In this document: piece after piece, positions 1-17,265 of the stretch
How positions within the stretch are numbered: position 1 is the first letter of the stretch
Layout: each line of letters opens with the position of its first letter
Program-made: the position numbers and the translations under genes
NCBI GenBank assembly: GCA_002104895.1
Contig: MCFG01000161.1
Span: 1 to 64,000 of the forward strand
Reading direction: 5' to 3'
Source: Anaeromyces robustus
Taxonomy: Eukaryota; Neocallimastigomycota; Neocallimastigomycetes; Neocallimastigales; Neocallimastigaceae
DNA length: 64,000 bases
Notes under the pieces: model-generated
Told to the model about the DNA's origin: nothing
What the model saw: the letters and a program-made list of their open reading frames with translations, nothing else
The model's database searches: none

Positions 1-913
1 TATTATTATCATTATCCTCGTTATAGTATTCATCTTTTTCATTATTATTATTATTATCATCGCTATAATATTCATTTTTTTTGACTTTATAATGAATTCT
101 ATATTTTGTTATCCACCAAATGTCAGGATGATCCATAGAAATAGCACCAAATACTCTTTCCATAATATTTACAATACTATCAGATCTTATTGAGAACATA
201 TCATCTATATTTATATTTACAATAAAAGAAAGTAATGTTACTCCTTTTAATTGACTAACTATAATATCATACATATATTTTTCAATTTCAGTTAATTGAC
301 TCCCAAAATATTGATTATAATATAATTCATCATTTATAATAAAATTATTTAACTTTCTTTTATCTTTTTCTATATTTTTTGATCATTACCCCACCAAATA
401 TCGTAAATATTGATATATATATAATTTTTATATTAAAATATATTTCAATATTTAGATTATTTAAAAAAATGGATATTAATATTTTTTATTTATATTTAAC
501 AGTAATATTAATTTTCTTTTAAATAATATTCTATTATTCTTTTATATTATTATCTTTTTTTTTTTACCATTAGTTCTTTTTTCTAAAATTTTTAATGGTT
601 GAATAATATTAGAATGCTCCACTGAATTGACGACATTATGATTCATGACTTCATTTTTATAATTAAATAATGGAATAGAATCATTTTCGATATATGGTCT
701 ATTATATCTTTTAATTTTTATGTAATCCGTTGTTTCATACAAGTCATTAGATCTACTATTATTATTTGTTTTATTTTCTTCATTTTTTGATGTTCTAAAT
801 TGATATCGAAAATTAATTAATGAATTATTTATCTTTGCTTCTGATCTATTAAATAAATTAATAACAAGTAATATTACATAAAATATTATGTTTAATTTTT
901 GAATTATTATCAT
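1..913 (-). CDS. Secreted protein with transglutaminase-type N-terminal region (5' part only)
   Basis: The gene reads right to left and leaves the window at position 1. Exon 1 (913..568) starts with a signal peptide: a basic start, then a hydrophobic run (IIFYVILLVINLF) and a likely cleavage near SEA. A low-complexity Asn/Lys-rich stretch follows. An intron (567..370, donor GTAAAA, acceptor TAG) joins in frame to exon 2 (369..1). Exon 2 encodes a helical segment with YYNQYF, EKYMYDII and the motif MDHPDIWWI, then an Asp/Asn/Glu-rich tract. The pattern EK-x-(I/M)YD followed about 60 residues later by (D/N)HP-(D/E)-(I/L)-(F/W)W resembles the helical region ahead of the Cys-His-Asp core in secreted clostridial and gut-fungal transglutaminase-like proteins. 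The catalytic core would lie outside the window. The family call is recall-based and moderate; secretion is well supported. Confidence 0.5.
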
Positions 914-3139
<2,226 letters not shown>

Positions 3140-4715
3140 ATGTTTGATAAGGAATATAGACTAATTGATGATTCACAAAATTATCCTGGCAATTGGACAT
3201 ATGAAACAGTATATAAAATAGTAGAAGCACCATTTAATAACTTTTTTTTTCCATGGATTATAATTATTATAATTATTAATAGAAAAAATTTGAATAATTC
3301 CATTAATTTTATATTAATATTCCATTATATATTTCGTTCTTTGGGTTATGTATTCAGAAAATTGGCAGATGCTTACCCTATTAATTATCCTGCTGAATTT
3401 AATTATGCAATTTGGCCATATTCAAAAATAAGATATACAATTGGATGTATATTTGCAATGTCATTTTGGATAATAGGAGAAATTATAGGTGATTGGTAAA
3501 ATTTCAATTTCAATTTTAATATATCTAAAAATATAAATTATTATTATATTTTCATTACATATAATTTTAATTTAATGATAATAATAGAATATTAATTTTA
3601 AATATAAGTTTTATTATCATTTTAAATTAAAATGAATATAATATATTAATAAAATAATACAACTTTATTATAACAATTATTAATTAATTATTATTTTATA
3701 CAATCGTTAGGTATCCAACAGTAAGAACTTGTAAAATTGTTCACGTAAAATGGAAAAAATTAATTGTAAAAGTTAGTTGTATAATATATAATATAACAAA
3801 ATTATTTACTATTATGATTTATATTTATCATGGTAAAGATTTCGAATTTTCTCAGAAATCAGAAGATGGAAGAGCTCGTGATAATATTATATTAGATAAA
3901 ATTTTAATGCAGTGGTGGATAATTGTTATTTTAAATTTCTTTTTTGGAGTTATTAATGATGCATGTATTATTTATGCATTGAAGACAGAAGTATTTGATA
4001 AATTAAAAACGTTTAATAAACGTTCCTACGGTTTTATTGAAAAGTTTAAACAAATTTCGGAATTTAGAGTATATATACATTATTTAATAATAATATATAT
4101 AATTTTATATAATTTTTTATTTATTTTTTTTTTATTTTATTTTAATTATTGGTATTCGCTAACAATCTATATTAATATTTATATATATATATATATATTT
4201 ATATTATCTTTAATATTTTTTTTTATTACCTTTCTTTAGATTTTAACATCAATGATAATTTCTATATGTTATATGCTTATATTTATACCAATACTTATAG
4301 CTAAATATCATGAAGTAAAGAAATTAGATAGAAATTTTAATAGTGTACTTGATGAATATAAATTAAATGATATTCGTGAAGCTGTTTTATTTTTTAATCA
4401 TATCATGATGTAAGAAAAATAAGAAATATAAAAAAAATTATTTATAAAATTTATAACTGAAATATTGTTATTACAAAAAATTATAAATTTATTATTATTT
4501 TTACTGTAGCATATATATTAAATTAGTTTTCTTTTTATGTTATATATATATATGTGTATAATTTATTTATACATATTATTAGGTATATTGATCAAATACT
4601 ACTTAAGTATATTTCAACGTTATCTTCTAAGTCCAAAGAAAAAATACCTACAAAAACAGCAACATCAATTTCAAATTCAACGATATCATCAAATTATTCT
4701 TCCAGTCCTTATTAA
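3140..4715 (+). CDS. Multi-pass membrane protein of unknown family, four exons
   Basis: I do not recognise this gene. The exons that read through are 3140..3495, 3711..4068, 4240..4409 and 4583..4715, with donors GTAAAA, GTATAT, GTAAGA and acceptors TAG/AG; they join in frame to about 338 residues. Hydrophobic, aromatic-rich segments suggest several transmembrane helices, roughly residues 30-60, 95-118, 170-195 and 240-265. Loops between them are charged or aromatic (for example RKLADAYPINYPAEFNYAIW and SQKSEDGRARDNIILDKI). The C-terminus (about residues 300-338) is Ser/Thr/Lys-rich and looks cytosolic and disordered. The start follows a typical A-rich leader. No catalytic motif is visible. 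It could be a lineage-specific receptor or transporter-like protein, but nothing in the sequence decides this. Confidence 0.65.
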
Positions 4716-5600
<885 letters not shown>

Positions 5601-8600
5601 ATGAGTACAGTAGAACATATTGATTCTATTTTGAATGTTCCTTATGGGAAACTTTCTAAAAAAGAAATTGAATATTGCTTAAATGTTATTAGGACAAAAA
5701 GACATGAAGTTATCTTTAATACTACTACAGGACTTTATATAAAAATGGCTAAACATGCTTTAGCTAGAGAATTATGGAGTATAAGTTCAAAATGGTAAAT
5801 GCCAAAAAAAAAAAAAAAAAAAAAAAAAAAGGAAAAAAAAAAATAAATAATATAAATATAGAGAAAAGATAAAAAAAATGGTATCATATATACTTATTCA
5901 TTATTATATACATATAATAAATAATTTAATTTAATTATTAGTTGTAAATCAATAGCTTATATGATTAATAATTATAAAGTTGAAAAATCTATGGAATGTG
6001 AACTATATTTATTAAACGGTAATATTTGAAATTTCTTTATTATTACCGTACTATATATATATTACTAATTTTTATTTATTTTTTTTTAAATATAAAGGAT
6101 ATTACATATCAAGAACTCCATATATTGAAAATGATCAAATAAAAAAATATAAAAAAAATAATACTATTTACATAACAAAAGTTAATAATGATTCAGAAGC
6201 TTTAAAAAATGCTATCATAAGTTTTAAAATGGCTATTCAAATACAAAATCATGATTTAATTATTAATGCAACTGTATTTACATGGAATATAATAGAATTT
6301 TGGTTAAATGTTAGTCGAGAATTCAGTTATCTTTTTTATTATATATTAAAAATGTTTGATGATACAATTACTCAAATAAAATATAAAAATAAAAAATGGG
6401 CATTATTTATTAAATATGAATTAACTAAATGTCTTATTGATATAAAAAAATTTAATTATAATTTACATAAAATAAAGCTAAAAAATATTGGTAAAGATAA
6501 TATGGATGTTGATTTTGATGTTAATGATACCTCAATTTTCCCTGAAAATTCTTATTTAAAAAATATTCTTATGAATATAAAAGAAGATAAAAGATTAATG
6601 TTTTTCTTATTAATTGAAAAATCAGTTTCTTCCATAAGCAATGATAATATTAATGAATTAATAATAAATAATATTAATAATTTAGCTACCTTATCTAAAT
6701 TATACGATCCAGAAGATTTTCCAGATTTTTTAGAACTTTATGTTAAATTTATTTTAACAAATAATAAAAAATCCGAAACTAAAAAACAAATTAAAAAGTT
6801 AATACAACAATACAAAATAAAAGATCATGAAAAAATATTTATTTCTTTAATTAAATGTTCAAAAAAATTGCCTTTATCAGAAAAAAAAATAGATAAACAT
6901 TTTAAAAATATTTTAAAATATAATACAACAATTATAGAAAATGAAGAAGAAGGACATACTATTTCTTTTGATAGTTTTAAATGGAGTCCTCAAAACTATT
7001 TTGTTAATTTAGCTTATTTAGCTCTGGAATCAAAAAATTATTCAAAAGTTCGAGCAATTTTAAATGAAATTAAATTTTCTGGTTATACTGATAAAACATT
7101 AGTATTAAAAAAGAAATTAATTGAAATTTATGTTGATATGGATGAATATTTAGCTAATCCTTCTCTTGTATTATTATCTGAGGATTCTATTAATTTTCAA
7201 TTATCAAAAATGAAAAAAATGAAAGAGTTAATTACTTCTTATGAAAAACAAGATGGTGATAAAAATTTTATTCAAAAAGTTATTCAAATTATGTGGAATT
7301 ATATGTTTCCTTTATTACAAACAAGGTAATATAATAAAGGAAAAAAAATATTTTATATAATTAATTTAATATAAAATTAATAATATTATTATTATAAATT
7401 TTTAATAATTATATAATTTATATTATTTTCTTCTAATTGTTTTTTTTTAAATATTTTTTTTAATATTTATATTAAAGATTATACCCAAAAATAAAACCGT
7501 ATATAGAATTTTTGTATAGAATATTAAATAGAATAAATAGTCCATTATTTATATTAAGAAGTGTTATAGGTAAAGAATTAGCAAAAATATGTGAATATGA
7601 TTTAGAATATACAAGAGCATTAAAGTATTTAAGAAATGCTTATCTTATTGTTAATGATTATGATGGTTTATTGAAATCTAATGCTTATCATTTATTAAAT
7701 TTAAAATGTTATACTCAACAAAATGATGTAACAGAAGAAGAGAGACTTTATTTAAAAATAGAAGATATTAGAAAAAGTCATAACACATTATCTGACGCAG
7801 AATTAGAAAATATACTTAAAATTCATTTAAATAATTTTACAAATGCAAAAAGAAATATGGAAGTAGAAGATATTCTACCCAAAAAATATAATATGGATAA
7901 TTATACAATAAGGCATATAGATGAATTTAATACTTATAATCGTTGTAAAACAGCCATGATGGCTTTATTAAAAATCATTGATTTAGCTTTTCAAAGAAAA
8001 ATTTATTCTATTGCTTTTGATGGTGCTTCAATTATTATTTTTAATAAATGGAATAAAATATTTAGTTCGGATGATTATTATAAAATATCATTAGCTCATG
8101 TTAGTCACATACGTTCTTATATTATTTTACATTATTGGAAAATATTTAAAAATAATAAACAATTAAAGAATAATAATATTACTAGTGGTAATAATAATGA
8201 TGAAAATAATGATATTAGAAACCATAAAGATATAAATATTGATATAAATAATTCAAAAAATGAAAATAAAAAGTATAATTCAAATAATAAACTTAATGAT
8301 AAAAATGATAAATTCTTTGATTATTATGAAAGTAGAAATGATTCATTACCTTATAAAGAAAAATTAATGGAAGATGTTCTTCGAGCAATAAATATCGGTT
8401 TAGAATTAAATAAGAAATGGTAATATATCAATAATAAGATATATATATATATATATAAATTAATAATTATTATTTATATGTTTATTTATTTTTAAATATT
8501 TCAAATTTATTAACTAACTATATATATATATATATATATAATTTTTTTATTATATATATAATTTATAATGTATATATATGTATATTTTTTATTAAAATAT

Positions 8601-11600
8601 TTACTATTTCAATATATAAAGGATTGTTAATAATTCAGCATCTATTATTTATGATTTTATATTAATTCAATCAAAAACTATTATTAATGAAAATAAGGAT
8701 TGCTTATTTATGGGATACTTTGATGAAATAAAAATTTTATATGAAAAATTAAAAATTTCTAATGAAACTTCATCACTTTTATATATATATATTAGTGCTA
8801 TATATATGCAAGCTCTTATTGAAAGTATTGAATATGAATTATATGGAGAAATAAAATTAACAAATGAACAAAGAAAATTATTAGAAAAAACAAATTCATC
8901 CTCTAAAAAAGTAGAATTAAATAATTATTTTAATACAGTAAAAGAAATTTATAATTTCTTTATTTCTTCAAATTTAAAATTAGATAATTATATTTCAATG
9001 ACAATTTCAAGTCTTTGGATAAGATATAAACAATCTAAAGCATCTGAAGAAGAAAATTCTATTAAAGAAATTGAAAAAAATTCCTTATTTTCTATAGATA
9101 ATTTAGAAAATGTTAAAGTATATTCAATTATTGAATATGAAAAAAAAATTACAAAAATTTTAAATCAATACTTAGAAATGGATAATAATTTAACTCTGTC
9201 GAATTGGATTGAAAGTTTAGTAAGAATAGGTCGATGTGCTATGAAAGAAAAACTTTATAATATAGCTTATAAATGTTTTAATAGTGCTTTAAAACAAAAA
9301 GTACCTACTAATATACAATCAAATCAATATAAAAATAAATATGATGCAAATATTTGCTTTTATTGGACAAGTGTTGGATATTTTGAATATGCTAATGTTT
9401 ATCAAGAATTTATAAACATTAATTATATTATTACTAATATTCAAAAAATGCATTTAGATAGTATTAATTATTTAGTAGAATCTTTAAAATATTTAAGATT
9501 ACAAAGTAGTATTTCTTATGAATTATTTTTGGAAATTGCTAAAAGAACCTGGAATATTTCACTAAAATTATTAAAATATAAAACTTCATATCCCGCTTTA
9601 GAAAAAGTTCTATATGAATTAATTTTTATTTCAAGTAGAATTACAACAGAACAAAAAAAATTTAAAGAATACTTTAAAGATCCTGAAAATCAAGTTGTAC
9701 CTATTTTTAGTCATATTTTTTCTTTATTATTAGAATTAAATATTTTAAATAATAATTGGACTTCTGGTTTACATATTATATCAAAATTAAATGCTTTACT
9801 ACCTAAAAAAAGTGCAGATAATTATTGTTATTTGGAAAAATTACAATTCTTTTTCCATACCCATAATGAAATGGGTTTAAATGCTTTATTTATGAATCGC
9901 CCTGAACTTCAATTATATTATTGGACAAATATTGCTTGTATGGAAGAAAATTCAAAAGAACAAGTAGATAATGCATATAAAACATGTATTGATTTATGTG
10001 AAGAACCTACTAAAAAAGCTGAATATATAATTAAATATGTAGATTGGATGTATACTCATCATGTTAATTATGATCAATATTATCATTATTTAGAAAAAGC
10101 TTGGGATTTAATTGATCCTAATATTAAAATAAAAATTAATAAAATTCATAATTGTAAAAATAATCAAATTGAATTGAAAAAGGAAAACATAAATGAAGCA
10201 ACTAATTCTGATAATAATAATTATAGTAACGACAACAATAATAACGTAAATGATAATAAAAATAATGAAAATAATGAAAATGAAAATATTGTTGAAAATA
10301 ATAATGAAAATATTAACGAAAATAATAATAAAAATAATGAAGATTATTCTATTTATATTGATGAAACAAAACAATATAGTGTATATCAAATTGAACTTTT
10401 AATTAGATCTTTTATTTTATATCTTACTATTAAACATACTAAATCAAATACTAATAAATGTATATCAACTATATATACTTTACTTTATAATTTAATTCAA
10501 AATAGTTATAAAACGGTTCTTCTTCTTCAATCAGATTATAAAAAAAGGAAAAATAAAAATTATGATTCTAAAAATGATTTATCCAAAAATAATAAAAACA
10601 ACAATGGTAATAATGATAATAGTAATAATAATGAAAATAATGAAAATGTAAGTAATGATCCAAAAGAAGATGAAGAAATTAATGAAAAATCTAATAAAAA
10701 TAAAAATAACAAAAATAACAAAAAAGGTAATAATAATAAAAAGGATACAAAATCAGATCCATTAACTATAAATGATTATTATTATTCTATCACTCTACCA
10801 GAATTACCTAATAAAAATAGTAAAGATTGGATAAAATATGTATGGCCTAATGCAGCATTTAATATATTAGAAGATTCTGAAAATAAAGGAATTTTGAAAA
10901 AAGATAACTTGGAATCACCACTTTCATTAATTGGTGCTATATTTTATATTATTGAAGAATGTTTTACTCTTTTCAAATATAATTATATTTATTTTTTCCA
11001 ATGGATAAATGAAGTTTTAATTAATCATTTTATTGAATCTGATAAAAATTTAATTAAAAGTTTAAATTATGCTTTAGGATTTCATATTTATCATAAAATG
11101 AATGAAAAGGGTATTGCTTATAATAAGTATTATGAATTATTAAATCAATTTCCTGTATTTAATACTAATATAAATTTATTAACTGAGGAAAAGTCTTATT
11201 CTATTGATAAATTGGACATTCTTCAAGATTTTCCCTATAATAATAATTGTATTCTTATTAAAATTATTGAATTTATTATAATGAATAAGGATTTAATAGA
11301 AGTAAATAAAATTATTAATATTATAAGTCAAATTGAAGAAAGATCTTCAATTAGAAATGAAAATGTTATGAGTGAATTAATTTATTGTAAACTTTATTTA
11401 CAAGACCATATAAATAAAAATGAGATAGAAATTTATTCCCCTAAACAATATGTGGAATTATGTAAAATTGGATTAAATTTAAAATGTCATGTTAAAACAA
11501 AATATAAAATAGCTGTATGTTATCTTGAATATTTAGTTAAAAATAATTATTCTTTTGAAGAATTTGATAAAGTTTGTCATATAACTTTAAATATACTATT

Positions 11601-12309
11601 AAATTCTGCTTCCCCTCAAGATTGGTATAGTAATGTTTTAATAGGAAAATTTCATCAAACTATAGGTATTTTATTAAGTGAATATATTTTAAAATGGGAA
11701 AAAAATCCAAATAAAATATTTAAATTAGCTTATGAACATTTTAATTTGGGATTATCAATATTTGATTCAAATCAACTTTATTATTATAAATCTATTCTCA
11801 TCATTGATTACACTAAAGTTATTTATAGTCATTTACTTTATAATAAAATTTGGTCTAAAAATCTTTTATTAATATGTTTATCATTATTAAAAGAAAGTCA
11901 AATCAGTCTTGAAAGATATAAAATGATGGAGGATTCTAATGAATTTATTGAAACTACTGAATATAAAAACTGTGTAGATTTAATAACAATACTCACTATA
12001 GAAATATATATTATCATTAATCAATTAAATGAAAAAATACTATATGGAGATAAAATTTCAATTGATTCTATGATATCTAATTATATTATGGATTCCTATA
12101 TCCCTGATAATATTAATGAAAAATATCAATCCATTAAACGGATTTCATTAGAAGAAGCTCAAAGTATTTTTAATTTAAGTGATAATCCAATTAATAATAT
12201 CAATACTAATATTAATACAAATATAAATAATAATAATAACAATAATAATAATAATAATAACATCAATAACAACAATAACATCAGTAACAATAACAACAAC
12301 AACAACAAC

Positions 12310-12340
<31 letters not shown>

Positions 12341-15300
12341 TCAGTCATTTAAATAACATGAATAATATTCATATGTTATTTTTATATGGTGTTATTCAAT
12401 ATTTAAATTATTATAATAAGGATTGTATGTATGAATCAATTATTGTTGATTTAAATGATCCATCTTTCAAGAGAATATTAAAATTAGGATCATGTATTAA
12501 TAAAGAAAAACAAAGTTCCTTAAAAATAGATCTTTTTAACGAATTAACTTTAACGAATTCTGAAGATTTATTCTTTACAAAATTTTATAATACATGGGAT
12601 CTTTCCTTACTCAATGATACTATATCAAAATATGATAATTTAGATGAAAAAAAGCAACTAAATAATAATAATTATGAAATAAATCACAGTAATAATAATA
12701 ATAATAATGAGAATAATGAAAATAATAATAATAATAATAATGAAAATAATGAGAATAATAATATTAATGAAAATACTATATCAAAACCGAAAAAAATAAC
12801 AAAGTTAGAATCAAATATAAATATACTTGCTTCAACAAAAGGAAAGAGATCATTATTAGATGATAAATCCAAACATGAATTAGTATCTAATCTTCAATTA
12901 TCAGATTCTAATAATAATAATACTATTTCAAATGAAGCTATTATTTGTATGAATGAATGTTTTAAGAATGTTATTTCCATGGGATTAGCTTCATTAGATT
13001 ATGAATACATTGAATTATGTTCAGAATACTTATATAAATTAACTAATGATGATTTATCACATAAATTTGGGTAATTTTTTTTATTTTATTTTATTTAATT
13101 AATATATATTTATATATAAAGAATAAAATAAAGCCATTAAATTATATATTTTTAATCATATATTAACATAATTACTTTTTTTAATTCTTTTTGTTTCGTA
13201 ATATATATATTAATTTTTTAAGATATCTTTCTCTTTTACAAAATTGTGTATATTCCAATGCTTTCAAAGAATTATTAATAAAAACGACTAATTCGTTCTA
13301 TCCATATTCATATATTAAAAGTTTATTACAAAAACAAGTAAATAGTAATAAAGAGTATTATGCTCATAATAATATCACTATTGGATGGAAACGTTTTATA
13401 ATGAGTAAAAATTATTTAACCAATTTTAAAAATATTCCAAAAGTAAGTTATTACTAATTATATTTTATTGAAAAAAAGCATAATATTTAAATTTTAATAT
13501 TAATATATATATATATATTATTTATATATAGGGAATTGATATTCTTATTATTCAACATTCATTAAATAAAAAAATGCTTTATACTGGGCTAATTAATAGA
13601 GAAGTTAATCAAGGTAAAGGAAAAGAAGGAAGTATTTTCCAATATGACTTTTTAGAATATAAAGTAGACTATGAAGAATGGAAAAAATTAATTTATGATT
13701 ATAATAGTTTAATTGAAAAATATGAAATTGATTCCAATATTCTTGATTATGTATGTGTATATTTTTCTTATATTGTAAAAATATTATTCATTGAAATAAT
13801 AAATCTTTTTTTTTTGTTTGTATTAATGTTTTTGATAATTCCTTCTTAATAATATTTATTTTTTATATAAAAAAATAGATTATTAAAAAAGAATTTAATG
13901 AAAGAAAAGAAAAATTATTATTAATGAACCAAGAAATAAATCAAAATCAAAGTGGTAATGAAACAAAAAAAGATAATGAAAAAGTTGAAGAAAAAGTTGA
14001 GAGAAAAGAGAAAGAGAAAGAAAATAAGAAGAAAAGTAAACAAGAAAAAAAGAATAATAAGAATAATAATAACAAAAAGGATGAAAAAATAAATAAAAAA
14101 GAAAAAGAAGAAAAGGAAAAAGAAAATGAAATAGAAGAAAATAATATAGAAAATTCAAATGAAGAAATAAAAAATAAAATAAATGATAATGAAAATCAAA
14201 TTAATAATAATGAAAACAATAATGAAAAATATAATAATAACAATAATAAAAATAATCATTATAATATAGATATGGAAATTAAAGAAAAATTACCAGAAAA
14301 TATTATAAAATTATTCCAAAGCTATATTGGAAAAATTGTTGATTATTTAACTCCTATATTTGAACATTATAAGAAAAGTAATAATAATACTGATTATATA
14401 AAAATTTTATATATATAAATTATATTTATAATTATTATTCATACTTATTTAATTTGCCCTTTTTACTATATATATATATTTTTTTTTATTTTTTTAGAAA
14501 AACCTGTTGAAGTAGATAAAAAGAAAATTACAAATAAAAAGAATGAAAGTGAAAAAGAAGATAAAACAAAATATAATTTAATTATATGTTGTGATAAAAC
14601 TTTTCTTTATCTTCCTTTAGGATTAATATTTAATTTATTTTCATCTTGGGATATTATTTATAAAGAATTTAGTTATAATATGTTACTTCATAGATATAGA
14701 GAACAATTTAGTTCTGATAAAGAATTTCCTCCACAAAATCAAGATTTTGTAGAAGTCAACTATTTAAATTGTAAATATTTATATAATTATATAAATATAA
14801 ATATATTCTAAAATTAAAAAGGAAAAAAAATATTATTTTTATTCTTTTATATGATATTTTTATTATAAAAATTATATATTAAATCCATAAAAATTTTTTC
14901 TATGATATTTATAAAAATAATTTTTAAATTAAAAGGTATGGTTAATTTTGATAAGGATGTATATGCAAAAAAGGATAATAGTGAATTAAAAGATATACAA
15001 ATAAATAATATTAATGAATTAAAAAACATTTTTACATCAAATAATATTCTTAATAAATGGCCTGGAAGTTATTTTACAAAAATACAGTATGAAATCATTA
15101 TCTATAAATAAAAAATTATATACATATATTTTATAAAAAATGTCAAAAAAAAAATTATATATATAAACTTTTTTTAAAATCTATAATATATATATATATT
15201 TTATTAATATAATATTATAGAAATGCACAATCAGAACAATTCTTTGCACCACCAGGATTTCTTTATATAAATTATAAACGTTTATTTGATGAAATTTCAT

Positions 15301-15788
15301 TAGATAAATTTAATTATAATCTTTCAGGAGTTAATCATGCTATTTTATTAGAAAATATAGCCATTTCTAAATTTAAAACTAAAGTTTATAAACATAATAT
15401 TAAAGAAACAATTAATACTATTATGTTACTTTCTTTATATGGTGTAAATAATATTTATTATCAGCCATATTTAGTTGATTTAAATACAAATAAAATATTA
15501 TTAGATACTATATTCAGTAAGTTTATAATAATAATAAAAAAATTTTTTTAAAAAAAAAAAAGAAAAAAACATATATAATTATATTAGTAAACTATTAAGT
15601 TTATAAATAATTTATAATTACTATTACTAACTTTATAATACAATTTATTATAAATAGAATGTCATGGTGTACCATTAAACGAAATTTTATTAGGACTTTA
15701 TAAAGTATCTAAAGTACCTTTAACATGTTGTGAATGTTTTGGTTTACCTACATCACTTAAAATAAAAACTGAAAAAAAGGAAAATTAA
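5601..15788 (+). CDS. CFAP46: Cilia- and flagella-associated protein 46 (CFAP46), 12 exons, about 2892 aa
   Basis: A TPR-rich protein of the ciliary central apparatus (C1d projection in other species). Exons: 5601..5794, 5942..6018, 6098..7325, 7478..8419, 8622..13070, 13223..13442, 13532..13750, 13879..14377, 14498..14770, 14936..15086, 15221..15516, 15658..15788; the sum is 8679 nt, in frame throughout. Helical, TPR-like segments fill residues 1-2300, for example RALKYLRNAYLIV and YNIAYKCFNSALKQK. The C-terminal 300 residues follow the CHAT-like end of vertebrate CFAP46: LIICCDKTFLYLPLG, then KEFSYNMLLHR, then TIMLLSLYGV with a closing GVPLNEILLGLYK. Length fits (human about 2700). Low-complexity Asn/Lys/Glu insertions sit at 10200-10350, 10560-10750, 12215-12345, 12670-12770 and 13980-14260. 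It converges with another ciliary gene. The family is recognised from memory; individual splice sites are inferred. Confidence 0.8.
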
Positions 15789-16718
15789 GATTAATAAATA
15801 AATAAAGAAAAAAGAATGATTAATTAAATAATAAAAAAAAGCAACAAGAATATTACATAAATAATTAAAAAAAATATTAATAAATATATTTTTTTATACC
15901 CAATTAATATTCTTTTAATAATCAAAAAAGAAGAAAAACACATATAAAACATTATATAATAAAAATAATAACTTTTTTTCTCTATTAAAATTATTGAAAA
16001 TTATTTAATTAAATTAATTATCATTTTCTTTTTTCATATAGTATTTGTTATATACAATTATATTTAACTCAAAACTATATTTTAACAATATTCAATAAAT
16101 ATATTTTTTCAATATTATAATAATCATCATTATCTACATTTCATTATTAAAAAAATTTTATTTTTTTTTATATATATAATACTACAATTATATTCATTCT
16201 ATTAGCATTAAGCAAACATTCAATTAATACAATATATTTTTATTTACTATATAAGAAAAAAAAATATTTTTTTTTCATTTTCATTTAATATTTAATTTCT
16301 ATTATTATTAACAATAATACATATGATTTCTTCAATATTAAATATAATATAATTAAAAAAATTTTTTAAAACATATATATATATCAATTAGCAATTAATC
16401 ATTGTATAATAAAACATAATAAAACAAAAAAAATAAATAAATAAATAAATAAATATATTTAAAAAATATTTCTTTTTTATTTTTTTAATTTTTTATTATA
16501 ATTTTATTTATTTTTTTTTTTAATTTTTTTTTTTTTAATTTATTTGCTTTTATTATTAATTTGTTTTAATATTATTACTTCTGTCATTATCTTTTTTTAC
16601 TATTATAAATTTATTATATTATAATATTAAATATATTACATATACAAAAACTATATATTTTTATTGATTGATTCTCGAGAATTTGATGATTTTGTATTTT
16701 ATTTATTTATTTATTTAA
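15789..16718. other. Convergent intergenic region between the two ciliary genes
   Basis: About 930 bp separates the stop codons of CFAP46 (+) and CEP104 (-). It contains A- and T-runs with a short (TAAA)n/(TTTA)n at about 16435-16455 and 16695-16715. It must hold both polyadenylation regions; no coding sequence is visible. Confidence 0.8.
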
Positions 16719-17223
16719 CTATTTAAAGGATTGATTGATTTTATTTCTACTATTATTTTTACATTTTTTCATATGATTTTTCCACATTTTATTTTCAAGA
16801 ATAATTCTACTATTATTATTACGATTTCGTTTATCCAATCTATGATAATATCGACTAATTTTACTATTAACAATTTCATTACAAAGTTGACAACGAATAA
16901 GTTTAAATCCATTTATAGTTTCTTTTTTTATATATATAATTTTATAAATATATATATATATATATATAAATGTAAATATAATAATTAATAATTAATTTAG
17001 CAAATAAAATGAAAGTATAAAAATTAAAAATATTTTTTATTTTTACCTTCACGTTGACCATTTCTATGTATTTTATTATGTTTTTCTATTTCATTATATT
17101 TAACAGCTATATTACATTTATCACATTTTTTATATTCTGATTTATATTCACAATCATGATAAAGATGATTTGATAAATTGGATACTTCAACAATCTATAA
17201 ATATATTAAAAGTAAATAAATAA

Positions 17224-17265
<42 letters not shown>

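Noticed and set aside
10108-10389. Ile-rich minus-strand frame
   Set aside because: It is the shadow of the Asn/Glu-rich tract in CFAP46 exon 5.
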